This document shows, one piece after another, positions 1-10,071 of a DNA stretch of 64,000 nucleotides. Below the pieces are notes generated by a model that worked only from the letters and a program-made list of their open reading frames with translations, ran no database searches and was not told where the DNA came from. The stretch covers positions 4,774,001 through 4,838,000 of the forward strand of contig JALGAS010000004.1 of NCBI GenBank assembly GCA_023078685.1, given 5' to 3'. Position numbers and translations under genes: made by a program. How positions within the stretch are numbered: position 1 is the stretch's first letter; each line of letters starts with the position of its first letter. Source of the stretch: Neopestalotiopsis rosae. Taxonomy: Eukaryota; Ascomycota; Sordariomycetes; Amphisphaeriales; Sporocadaceae.

Positions 1-1521
1 GCTGAATTTAGGGATTTCGGTACACTAGGCGCCTCCAAGTCTACCAAAGCAGCCTTCTCCGCCAATGTGGTCTCCTTACTTCAAGTCGGCTGCATTGTTG
101 GTTCCCTTGTGGCTGGACCTTCCAGCAATCGTTTCGGCCGTCGCATCACTCTTCTCTGGACTGCTCTGATTTTCAATGCTGGGTCGATCATTCAGACTGC
201 CGCTCATGGTTCTACCGGTACCTTACTCGCTGGCAGAGCTATTGGTGGCATTGGCGTGGGTGCCGCTAGTATGATCATTCCACTGTATGTGGCAGAAGCT
301 TCACCTCCACACATCCGTGGTGCGCTCGTGGGAATATATGAGATCGGCGTCTCTGCCGGGACCCTGATTGGATTCTGGATCAATTATGGTCTTGCGACAA
401 CATTACCTGCAACATCGACACAGTGGATCATCAGCTTTGCAGTCCAGCTCATCCCAGGTACCCTCCTCCTCGTTGGTTTGGCATTCATTCCAGAATCTCC
501 GAGGTAAGTCTAGGAAACAGGTCCAAATCGGCTTTATGGCTCTGCTAATACAACCCGCTGTAGATGGTTGGCCCAACATGTCGGCCGCGACGCATGCACC
601 CAGGTCCTACGAAAGCTTCGAAACATCGATGCCGACCACCCTTTCCTGGTCGAAGAAGTAGATGCAATCTTTCAGCAACTTGAGCAGGAACAGCCATCGG
701 ACGCCAGCAACGACAGCTGGAAATCTTTGGTTAGAGAAATGGCTGAACCTAGCAACCGCAAACGCTTGGCCATTGGCTCAATGATGTTTGTGTTTATGCA
801 AATGGCCGGGTCAAATGCCATCAACTACTTTTCGCCGACCATCTTCGCCAGTATTGGCTTTACTGGCAACAACACGGAACTCTTTGCAACGGGCATCTAT
901 GGGCTGGTGCGATTCGTTGCCATTCTAATCGCCATGTTACTCATAGTGGATCGGTTTGGGCGAACTCGCACACTCATGTTTGGCAGCATGATCATGGTAA
1001 GTAGCCGCGACTGTTCCGACACCACTGATTGAATGCTGATACGGTCTTAGGCTATTTGCATGTGGTACATCGGAGCATACATCAAGGTCGCTGCTCCATC
1101 CGCCGCAGCTCACAACATTGGCGCTGGCGGGTATGCCGCCATAACGCTAATTTACGTCTACGCCGTTGGGTGGAGCTTTTCCTGGGCGGGCATCCCCTGG
1201 ATCTACGCCGCCGAAATCTTTCCCTTGCGCATTCGTTCTCCCTGCGTCTCCATTTGTGTCACCATACACTGGGTCATGAACTTTGTGATTGCTCGCAGCG
1301 TGCCGTACATGATTGTCAATATTGGCTTTGGTACCTACTTTGTGTTTGCCGCCTCCATGACACTTGCGCTTCCTTGGGTTTTCTTCTTCGTCCCGGAGAC
1401 GAAGAACCTTGGTCTAGAAGAGATGGATGCACTATTTGGTGGCGTGGCGCCACACCAGTCATCTTTGGAGATGGAGGCTAAAGAAGACTGTGGAATTGCG
1501 ACTCAGGTGGAAAGAGTGTAG
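1..1521 (+). CDS. MFS sugar-porter-type transporter, 5' partial
   Basis: Plasma-membrane transporter of the major facilitator superfamily, sugar porter branch; the substrate cannot be read from sequence. The frame is open from base 1, so the start and probably the first membrane segment lie left of the window. Exons are 1-503, 564-996 and 1051-1521, giving 468 residues without an internal stop. Family marks seen in order are RFGRR after the second visible helix, a helix with GRAIGGIGVGAAS, the PESPRWL motif rebuilt exactly across the first intron, and PETKNLGLEEMDALF near the C-terminus. Family members are about 500-560 residues. It converges on the mitochondrial carrier gene and is the outermost visible member of the left-hand metabolic block. 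It could be an exporter or importer of an organic acid, but the motifs fit sugar porters better than drug/H+ antiporters. Confidence 0.9.
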
Positions 1522-1893
1522 GGCCAAGGATGGGAATAGATGGAAGAATATCTAGAATGTCAATATGCTTACAATTGCATCGTACATTTCTTTTTCGCAT
1601 GCATCACGATTGAAAAATACATGTCGAAATAAAAAGGGTACTGGATATTATTTTTAGGCTTCGTCAAAGTACCAAGGATGGTTTCTCTCTAGCTATCTAT
1701 GGACGGCTCCTTGTACTTGGCTTGTTTTCAGGATTTCGGGTATGGAAACAGCGTAGAGGGCTGCGCTACCTATCTTCGGAGAACACGGTCACCACCCAAC
1801 GATCCTCGCGTTATCAAGGATAGGATTTCTATCTCGTATCAAGAATGTGAAGACCACAGTAAATATTGAATCTTTGGTGCGAATTCATTTGAG
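1522..1893. other. Convergent intergenic spacer
   Basis: The 3' ends of the transporter and the carrier face each other here. It is AT-rich, without an open frame of note, and probably holds both polyadenylation regions. Nothing else seen. Confidence 0.5.
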
Positions 1894-3031
1894 CTATGAA
1901 AACTGTGGTGTTTGATATGATAGTAACGACGAGACTCTCTCGTAAACTGTGAACACGATGCCTCCGCTAAGGACAAGTCTTCCTAGCCTCATGGTACTTC
2001 CACTCCAGAATGCCTTCACCCCCCCTGTAGCAAGAACGTCACGAAATGCGGCAATGGTAGTCTGTCCCTTCGCACTTTGAGCTCTGGTCTTGATTGTGTC
2101 AAATGGCTGCGTCGCATACACGGTAATGATACCGGCCACTGCACCCATGGCAAACGTTGTCGAGTCCTTTTTGGGCAAAGCTGCCCTTTGCGAAAAATCC
2201 TTGAGGACATTGTAGGATCCCATTCTCACAGCACTGGTGGCTGATTGTTTTATTGTAGTCGACACCAGACCGCGGTATAACTCGGTTATGCCTCGCTCGC
2301 GAATGATGCCCGAGACCGCCTGTAATGTCCCATTGTAGGTTTTGGTGGACTTGGAGGCTTTTGCGTCAATCCTGTCGATGTTTCAGCGAGATACACACCA
2401 ATAAAGAAACGCAAAATAGGTACTCTGGCTTACAGTGCAGTCTTAATACGTTCTGTAGGTGTTACGGCAACTACACTCTCCACAGCTCCAGCCATCATAC
2501 CCGCAAGTATGCCATTCCCGGGACTGAGCGAACCGTCTGGATTGGCTAAGAGGTTCTTGATCGAATCAAAAGCCAGAAATCGGACCGCGGCTTTGAATGT
2601 TGTGCCCTGGAATTCCAAAGAGATTAGTAAGTCAATCGCCACGATGAAGCAGACAGTTTGACACAGGGTGAACTGACAATGATAAGAGACGAGCATCCAG
2701 TGTAAATACTGCGAATGCCGTCTTGTTTCGCCGCGATGCTAAGCACCTTGAACGGATTTCTCGAACCTGTCGAACCATGTCCAAGTTGTGCGCGCGTCTT
2801 TGCAAATTCGAATGGATACTACAAAGTTTGGATTAGTTATGCGAAGCATGACCTCACTGGTATATGAAGCGCCTAGAGAAAACTTACAGTCATTGATGCC
2901 TCCACGGCGCCTGCAATTCCGCCAGAAACGAATGATACAGCTGGAGACACATGGTGTTTCTTCTCCGGCATTTTCAGTTTCGGAGCAATAGTGATGGGTA
3001 AAGAGTTTGCTGTAACAGATTGATCACCCAT
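1894..3031 (-). CDS. Mitochondrial tricarboxylate (citrate) carrier, Ctp1/MttA type
   Basis: Inner-membrane carrier of the SLC25 family that exchanges tricarboxylates such as citrate or cis-aconitate between matrix and cytosol. Exons, read on the minus strand, are 3031-2888, 2818-2678, 2606-2434 and 2371-1894; they sum to 936 bases, or 311 residues plus stop, the normal length. All three carrier signatures are visible: YPFEFAKTRAQL, TPTERIKTAL and QPFDTIKTRAQ. The second is typical of the citrate branch. The N-terminal SFVSGGIAGAVEASMT also matches that branch. One donor is the weaker GTCAGT. The start at 3031 is the first ATG and is followed by a short polar leader. It is divergent from the Zn2Cys6 regulator, so the two can share a promoter. 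In itaconate producers the equivalent carrier (MttA/Mtt1) moves cis-aconitate out of mitochondria; that role here is inference. Confidence 0.92.
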
Positions 3032-3456
3032 GGTCATCAATTGGCAAGATCCCGTGGTGTATACTCCAGAGCCGTCACGTAGATGAGACTTTTCACATTT
3101 GCGTACTATTTCTATAGCGCGAAATCTGTTCGACTCTGTATTATTTCGCCCGAGTCAATTGATCAATTCGAAAAGCGCCAAGCAAGTATGGACTCGAGAC
3201 GGCGGGAATAGGAACGGGGATGATCCCACGGCAAGTGGATACTATTTTAGTTGCTCTTGCTAGCGGCCGCCTAGCAAACTGAAGAAGCCGCGGGACGGGC
3301 GATGAAATCAGCGATGCCGTCCGCGGCTTCCTTTGACTTCTTGTGGTCCGAACTCGCCGTGATCTCATAACTTTTCATGCATCCGCGGGTGGCCCATCTG
3401 CTTTGCATATCAATCTACGAAATTGATATTTCCGTGTCGACGTCTTCAAAAGAACT
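3032..3456. promoter_or_regulatory. Bidirectional promoter between carrier and Zn2Cys6 regulator, with CCGCGG inverted repeat
   Basis: A 425-base space between two divergent starts. It holds a near-perfect inverted repeat: arms at 3284-3298 and 3317-3330 match over 14 bases with one extra G, around an 18-base loop. Each arm contains the palindrome CCGCGG (3288-3293 and 3321-3326), and a third copy is at 3383-3388. Zn2Cys6 dimers bind paired CGG triplets, so these are candidate sites for the neighbouring regulator. Binding is inferred. Confidence 0.5.
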
Positions 3457-5970
3457 ATGGGTTCTACGAAGCGGGCCGCGGCAGCTTGTACATTCTGTCG
3501 CCAGCGCAAGGTAAGTTCGCTCCCGCTTTGCCTCTTCCCTTCCTCGATGCCGCGGGTCCTCGTGAGTTGCAGGGTTATCGCGAAAGCCGCCTCTGACAGC
3601 GAATTGCCCTCATTGTACAGATCAAGTGCAGCAATGACCAACCCACGTGCAACAATTGCAAGACCCATGGCAAGGAATGCTTCTATGCGCCCATCACCCA
3701 GGGTGCGGGTCAAGTCCAGCGCCGCCGACATGTCGCTCGGGCACGGTCAATGGCTTCTGGTGAAATGTTAGACCGAATACATCGGGAGAGTGTTGGACCT
3801 GAAATTTCGGTGCAACTACCGACACCGTCACTTATCCCCAACATCCAGCCAGATCCTGTGCAGGGACTCGGAGCGCGGAGTGTCAGCCATGGCGCATTGC
3901 ATATTGATGAATCTAACAATGCCGTCGCCAGCTATCATGGACGGACAAGCGCTCTCTTTGATGAAAATCTGCAGCATCTCCCATCTCCTAACGCGCTTGC
4001 AAGGAAGTCTGACTTGCTAGTGGAGCAAGGACTTGTAGCTCATGCATTGCGTCAACGTAAGGAACATCGCCCTCTCTCATGTTGGTAATTGTTAACTAAC
4101 TAAGTCGACTTGACACGGGTAATAGGTCAACTGGAAGATATCAATTTTCGGTCAGGCAAGCTAGACTTTGACGGAGTAGACCCTGATCTCGGTATGCATC
4201 TCTTATCGCTGCATTGGAACAGACAGCACCATTCTTTTCTCATCACCTATCGCACGGCCTTTATGCGCGACATGGCATGCAACGGACCTTATTTCTCCAA
4301 ATTATTGTTAAACGCCATCTACTTTGGGGCGTCCAAGTTCAGCCCGCGACATGAGGTCCGCAACAACCCTGAAGACGTTCGTACGGCCGGTTGGAAATTC
4401 CGTGAGCGGGTCCGCCAATTACTGGGCAGTGCTCTCGATCGGAGTGACATCACCACAATACAAGCTCTTCTCATAATGACCAACTCTCTATTTGCTCTGG
4501 GAGATGAGAGGAGTGCAGCGTGGCTGTATGCTGGACTTGCTTTCAGGATGATCATTGACTTGGGTATGCATGTCGACGTGACTGATCCACGAAGATTGTC
4601 TGATGAAGATATCGAGATCAGAAGACGTGTTTTCTGGGGAGCATTTGGTGAGCACCTCTTGGTCATCTCTCATGAGTCCGCTGACCATTTTCTCCAGTCG
4701 TTGATAAAATTCAGAGCCTCTATCAAGGCCGACCAGTGACTCTGAAGGAATCCGATACACTAGTGCCCATCAAATTCCTGGACACGTACGAGGAGCTTGA
4801 AAACTGGATGCCATTTGCCTACTCCACACAATGCTCTGTTTACTCTGGGTCGCCAGCCTATAGTGTCTCAACCTTCAAGAGTCTTTGCAGCCTCTCGGTG
4901 GTAATGAGTGACATATTGAGTACCATTTACACGGAAAGGAGCTTCGACCAGGCGCCACAAGAATTGCAATGTATGCTGGAAAAGCTCGAGTCGAAATTGA
5001 CGTTGTGGCGATCTTCCCTGCCGTCACACCTCGATTTCGATCCCGGGAAGACCGTTATAGTGCCGCCCCCACACGTCTTGAGCCTACAGTAGGTTTACGC
5101 ACAGTCTTCAAAAGCCTTCAAATCATCACACTAATCCACCTGAGCAGTGCCATGTATCACGTGCTCGTGATTCTACTCCATCGACCATTCGTTGCTGATG
5201 GACATTTGTATTCCACACAACGTTCAGTGTCGGTGAGTGCATTCCTCGCATGTGCTGATGCTGCCTCTAGCATTGTGCGCCTGCTCCGCAAGTATGACCG
5301 AGTCTTTTCTGTCCGCCATGCACCATATTTGATATCCTACGCCACTTATGTCGCGGCAACAATTCTAGTCCGGATCGCTTCCAAGCCTGGTCATGATTTG
5401 GACGCGATTGGCTATCTTGAGACCTGTCTGGCCGTTTTTAGCAAGAATCAAGCAACAAATTGGGCGGTCAAGAGGGCGAATGCAGTAATCAGATCGTTGA
5501 TGAAGAAATTGGGCGTTGTCATCACCGAAGGTAGTTCAGGTTTACAGATAGACAAGGAAGGTGGTTGGACCTCACAGGGATCAACTCTCGTAAGAGGCGA
5601 CTGTTCTCAGGCTGCCTCTACTACTATGGGTCAAGGCCCTGTTGATCTTGACACTCAGACACATATAGTTCCGGATCTACCAAACCTCTCATCTAGTGGC
5701 TGGCTCGACATCGACGGTATTATTCAGAGTTTCTTGCGCGATCCAGATATGGGTACGAACCAGGACGATGATGCAACCTGGGTCTCTACTGAGCGTGGTA
5801 TAATGGGAGAAGATGCACAACATACTTCACAAGTTCTACAGTCTAGTAGCGATCCACTTCGTGGTAGAGTAGGTGATACTTCTGGACTGACTGAAGAGGT
5901 ACAAAGAATGTCGCCCATAGATGACTTACTATTCGGCTTTAGCGGATCGGCGCTTGATAATTATCTATAA
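3457..5970 (+). CDS. Zn2Cys6 fungal transcription factor
   Basis: Nuclear DNA-binding regulator. Exons are 3457-3510, 3621-4056, 4126-4647, 4698-5088 and 5148-5970; they sum to 2226 bases and give 741 residues in frame. The binuclear zinc cluster is at residues 11-38: CTFCRQRK ends exon 1, and the rest (CSNDQPTCNNCKTHGKEC) starts exon 2, a usual intron position. A Fungal_trans middle region is centred on LGMHVDVTDPRRLSDEDIE and RRRVFWGAF, followed by VVDKIQSLYQGRP. Removing the intron at 5089-5147 restores the common motif MYHVLVILLHRPF. The C-terminus is acidic and low in complexity, a possible activation domain. Being divergent from the carrier and upstream of the PrpF gene, it is the likely pathway-specific regulator of this block. 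The assignment to a class is firm; its targets are inferred. Confidence 0.93.
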
Positions 5971-6346
5971 ATGCAATGATATCGCTCAATGTCAACCTTT
6001 TACGTCGTGAGCATCATTTTATATATCATGAATGCGCAATTTACAATCGATGATATGGGCCCGATGCAACGATATTCTAACGGTCGGGGTTCACTGATGT
6101 ACACTAGACGAGAAGCAGATCCGCGGCCCGTTGACGATCCCCGACACTGGGGCCGTCCCACCCGCGGGAACGGATTGCGTCGGGAAGGTCACGATCCGTT
6201 ATACACAAAGATTTTGTACATTCATCTCTTATAACAATAAAGTCTTGAAATTAGACTATGAATGAGATGTTTACGCAGACTTCGCATTATTCTCTACACT
6301 GTGAAACTGCCATTGACAAAGTCACCAACTAATCCAACTTCATTCC
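5971..6346. promoter_or_regulatory. Intergenic region upstream of the PrpF-family gene
   Basis: No gene. The stretch 6118-6200 is GC-rich within AT-rich surroundings and holds two CCGCGG palindromes (6121-6126 and 6162-6167) plus other CGG/CCG triplets. These match the motif in the regulator/carrier promoter. A role in transcription is inferred. Confidence 0.4.
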
Positions 6347-7839
6347 ATGAGAAGAGTATCATCGACATTAGCCAGGAAGTTTCCCAGGCAACTCTTTCCT
6401 GGCACTTGCAAGACCAGATCATTTGCGACCGTCGCACATCCTCTGCCTCATTCTTCACTTCCGGTGGGATTTTCCAGAATCATGCCGGAGATAAACATGG
6501 CCAGAAGCAGAACTCGACATGTGATCCCGGCTGTTCTGATGCGCTCTGGTACGTCCAAGGGGCTGTTCATCCACCGCGACCAGCTACCCGTAGACCAGCG
6601 TGATTGGGTTGCACCATTACTAGCCATCATGGGCTCCAGCCAAGGAGACAAACGCCAGGTTGATGGTGTGGGTGGAGGCACCTCTACAACTTCCAAGGTG
6701 GCTGTTGTGCAACGGTCGTCGCGTCCTGGCATCGATGTCGACTATACGTTTGTGCAAGTGGGAGTCGGCAAGAATACCATCGATCTCACTGGAAACTGTG
6801 GCAACATGGCTTCAGGGGTTGGGCCATTTGCCGTGCAAGAAGGGCTCGTCGAGACTCGGCCCGGCGAGAAGACTGTATGTAACGACCTGTATATCCTGCA
6901 TTCGACCAATACTGACCCATTTCATAGCGCGACGTTTATGTGTTCAATACAAACACCTCTCAGACCATGATACAAACAGTCGAGATTGACGAGCAGGGAG
7001 ACTTCCAGGAACAAGGCGATTTTATAGTTCCCGGGGTTCGGGAGACGGCTAGTGAGGTGAAGGTCGCCTTCACCAAGCCCAGCGGCAGCATGACGGGAGC
7101 ATTATTTCCTACGGGCAAGACCAGAGAGACGATATATATCGAGGATTCACCATTGCCAGTGCCTTTCCATGTGGAAGCGACACTTCTAGACTCGGCGAAT
7201 CCATTTGTCCTGGTAGATGGCCGGACGCTGCCGCCAAGATTACAGGTACCCAGCCCAACAGACTCGGAGTATCTCGAAACCATGGAAACAATCCGTCGCA
7301 CCGGCGCCGTACTCATGGGCTTAGCCCCCGACATGGCGACCGCGGCTGCGACTCGGGGCACACCAAAAATTGCCATTATACAGCCCCCGACTTTTGATGT
7401 CCAAGAACCAGAAAGGCTCCCAGACATCAAGGTCTTGGCCTTTAGCATGGGTACCATTCATCCGAGTCTGCAGCTGACTGGTGCTGTGAGCATTGGCGCT
7501 GCCGTCTCCATACCGAATACAGTGCCGTACAATATACGCATGGGTCTTGCACCGACTGGTCCAGAGTTCCGCGGCGCATATCTGACGCCCGACCGGACGC
7601 CCAGTCCGACCGCGGGAGTTGAAAGTCGCGATAAAAACCACGCTGTGACTGAAATAACAGCGAAACCACCAAGCGACAATCGATCGAGAATGGTTGCACG
7701 CATTCAATTAGGCGAAGGTGTGATTCCGGTTGAAGTGATCAGTCAATTGAAAGAAAGTGGCGATTGGGAAATAGACCGATGCATTGTCTCCCGTACCGCC
7801 AGGAGACTGTTTGAAGGAAACGTTGTATACTACTCTTAG
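6347..7839 (+). CDS. PrpF/DUF453-family isomerase (aconitate or methylaconitate isomerase-like)
   Basis: Likely isomerase acting on a tricarboxylate such as aconitate. Exons are 6347-6874 and 6928-7839; 479 residues in frame. Family marks are IPAVLMRSGTSKG near the start of the fold, GVGGGTSTTSK, the DLTGNCGNMASGVGPFA block and KPSGSMTGALFPTG after the intron. Known members include bacterial PrpF (2-methylaconitate isomerase), 3-methylitaconate isomerase and Adi1, the aconitate delta-isomerase of the Ustilago itaconate cluster. The first 35 residues are rich in Arg and Ser without acidic residues and end in RSFATVAH, which looks like a mitochondrial presequence. A second Met at 6500 would give a protein without it. 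Fungal methylcitrate metabolism does not usually need PrpF, so a specialised aconitate-type substrate is more likely, but the substrate is not proven. Confidence 0.9.
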
Positions 7840-8220
7840 AACTAAACTCATAGAGATAAAGCGAAACGTTAAAATCATAATATGAACTTCGTGGAGGGTC
7901 AAGATTGCCCAGTGCCAAGATTGGTCCCGAGATCCAGCTTACGGAACCGCGGAGGCGCCCAAGTGGACCCGATGACTGGTGGCAGCTTGGTAGAGTCCTT
8001 GCACCCGCCGTCCCAATTGAAGCAAGCCTCAGCAGGGTTCTGGACCACAACACCGAACCAACAGTACAGCTGCAGGTCACTAAATGCATTTTGCATGGGG
8101 TTGGAAGCAGGTACCTATCAGCCTATGATAAGCAAAATGTTTCAAACCAACAGCAAAATGCCCAAGTTACTCATGTTGAAGCCGACGTTTTCTGTTTGTG
8201 TACTGACTTACTGCCCAAGT
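7840..8220. promoter_or_regulatory. Intergenic region upstream of the P450
   Basis: The PrpF and P450 genes are in tandem here. One CCGCGG palindrome lies at 7947-7952. The P450 frame stays open upstream of its chosen start, to a possible ATG at 7882, but that stretch lacks P450-like sequence and is better read as promoter. Confidence 0.35.
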
Positions 8221-9887
8221 ATGCCCTCATCTGCGACAGCAAACATGTCGGGCGCAATGGGCGTGATGGCCTTTGGTGGCGTCGCGGTGACTTATGTCTT
8301 TCTCTGGGCACTCTTGCATGTGACTCAAAATGAAAAGGAGCCTCCAGCAGTTCTTGACGCCATTCCCTTTCTCAGTCCAGTGCTAGGCATGGTGCGATGG
8401 AGTATGGACTTTTACCCGACCATGAGGTAAGCAACATTTTCAAATTGCGGTTGATGCGCAGTCTCACTAAAACGCATGATGTTGACTATGTCGGTAGGAA
8501 GCGCTTCCACGACCTGCCCATGTACACACTTAGAATGCCTGGTGCCCGGATCTATGTCGTCAACGCACTGGATCTCATTCCCGTGGTGCAAAGACAATGG
8601 CGCACGCTGATATTTGCGCCAATTCAAATCAAGGCAGCAAAAGCAGTCATGGGCGTGAGCAAAGCCGCAATTGCCGTTCTTGAGCATGACATGGTGACTG
8701 AAGCCGGTTTTGTCAATGGCATGGTCAAGGCCACTCATCCTACCATGAGCAACGGCCCAGCATTGGACGCACTGAACGCCAGAGCCTTTGAGGTCTTTGA
8801 TCAGGCATTACAAGGGCTTGACGCTTCGACGACGTTATCCATGTACTCGTGGATTGACAAGCAAATCTTGGATGCCACCACGGAGGCGGTATATGGACCA
8901 TCTAATCCAATGCGGGATGCTCCCAATCTCGAACACTGGCAGTGAGTGTTCCTCTGTGTAGGCCTAGCCATGCTACAAGCCTAATCGTGCCTACTTAGCA
9001 AATACCATCCAGCCATTATGTTCCTCATGTTGGACCTTTTGCCGCCAAATATTTTCTTCAAGTCAGCGATCAAGAGTCGCGAAAGTCTTGTCAAGAGCTT
9101 CAAGAAGTACTACACAGATGGCAGCTACAAGCAAGGATCCGCGTATATCCAGCGATTCACCGAGCATTGTATTAACCAGGATCTACCCGAAGACGATATT
9201 CCCCGCGTACTCTTGGGAACAGTGTTCAACAATGTCGCCAATAGTGTTCCTTCAGCGTTTTGGGTGATCTATCGTGTCTTTAGTGACCCTGTCGTCCTCC
9301 AGGACTGTTTGGGTGAGGTAAAGCAGGCTGTCCGACATGACCCGGACGGCACGTCTACGATTGACCTCAGCTACGTCCTCAACTCATGTCCCATTCTTCT
9401 ATCCACCTATCACGAGGTTTTCCGTTATCATGGTATCGCCAACTCTGTACGCGTCGTTTCGGAAGACCACATGCTGGATAACAGGTACCTCCTCAAGAAA
9501 GGTGGGCTCGTCATGACCTCAGCCAGAGTCCAGCACCAGAACTCAAGTGTGTGGGGTGAAAATGTGGACGAGTTCTACCACAAGCGCTTCCTCAAAGAGC
9601 AGAGTGGTGGCAGACGCTCGACCGCTGTCGCCTTTCGCGGATTCGGCGGCGGCACCACGCTCTGCCCCGGTCGTCACTTTGCCACGAGTGAGATATTGAT
9701 GTTGACCGCCATGCTACTCCTGCGTTTCTATGTCCGGCCGGCGGATGGAAAGGCGTGGGTGCTCCCGACGACGGTCAAGTCTTCGCAAGCAGAGGCCATG
9801 GAGCAACCGGATGAAGACATCAATATTCAATTCATACCTCGTCCGGAAGCCAGCGGTCGTACATGGCGGATAGTGGTCTCAGGGTAG
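8221..9887 (+). CDS. Cytochrome P450, CYP7/CYP8-like
   Basis: Membrane-anchored haem monooxygenase. Exons are 8221-8426, 8498-8941 and 8999-9887; 512 residues in frame. The N-terminus carries one hydrophobic anchor (GVMAFGGVAVTYVFLWALL). The K-helix ExxR is EVFR in STYHEVFRYHG, and the haem loop is FGGGTTLCPGRHFA, with the Cys ligand present. The I-helix region reads NNVANSVPSAFW: the usual Thr of AGxDT is missing, with Asn and Pro nearby, as in CYP7A/CYP8A and fungal relatives. The start is the first Met before the anchor; Met at 8245 is also possible. It is last in a same-strand trio with the regulator and the PrpF gene. In itaconate clusters a P450 hydroxylates the acid product, so an acid-tailoring role is suggested by context only. 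Confidence 0.92.
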
Positions 9888-10071
9888 CGGGTTACGGACT
9901 TGATTACGTCTACATGAGCGAGCAATGTTGCATTGAATCTATTGTATTAATGTCTGTTTCCCCCATTCAGTTATCATCAATGGTTTGACGTGTAAATGAT
10001 AATATCTTGTGTTCCAATTATACATAAACTTTGGTAAATGCAATCTTGATTCTCTTATCATTGCTTTTCAT
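9888..10071. other. Convergent spacer between P450 and HET gene
   Basis: Short AT-rich space that probably holds the two 3' UTRs. It also marks the change from the metabolic block to the incompatibility-type region. Confidence 0.4.
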
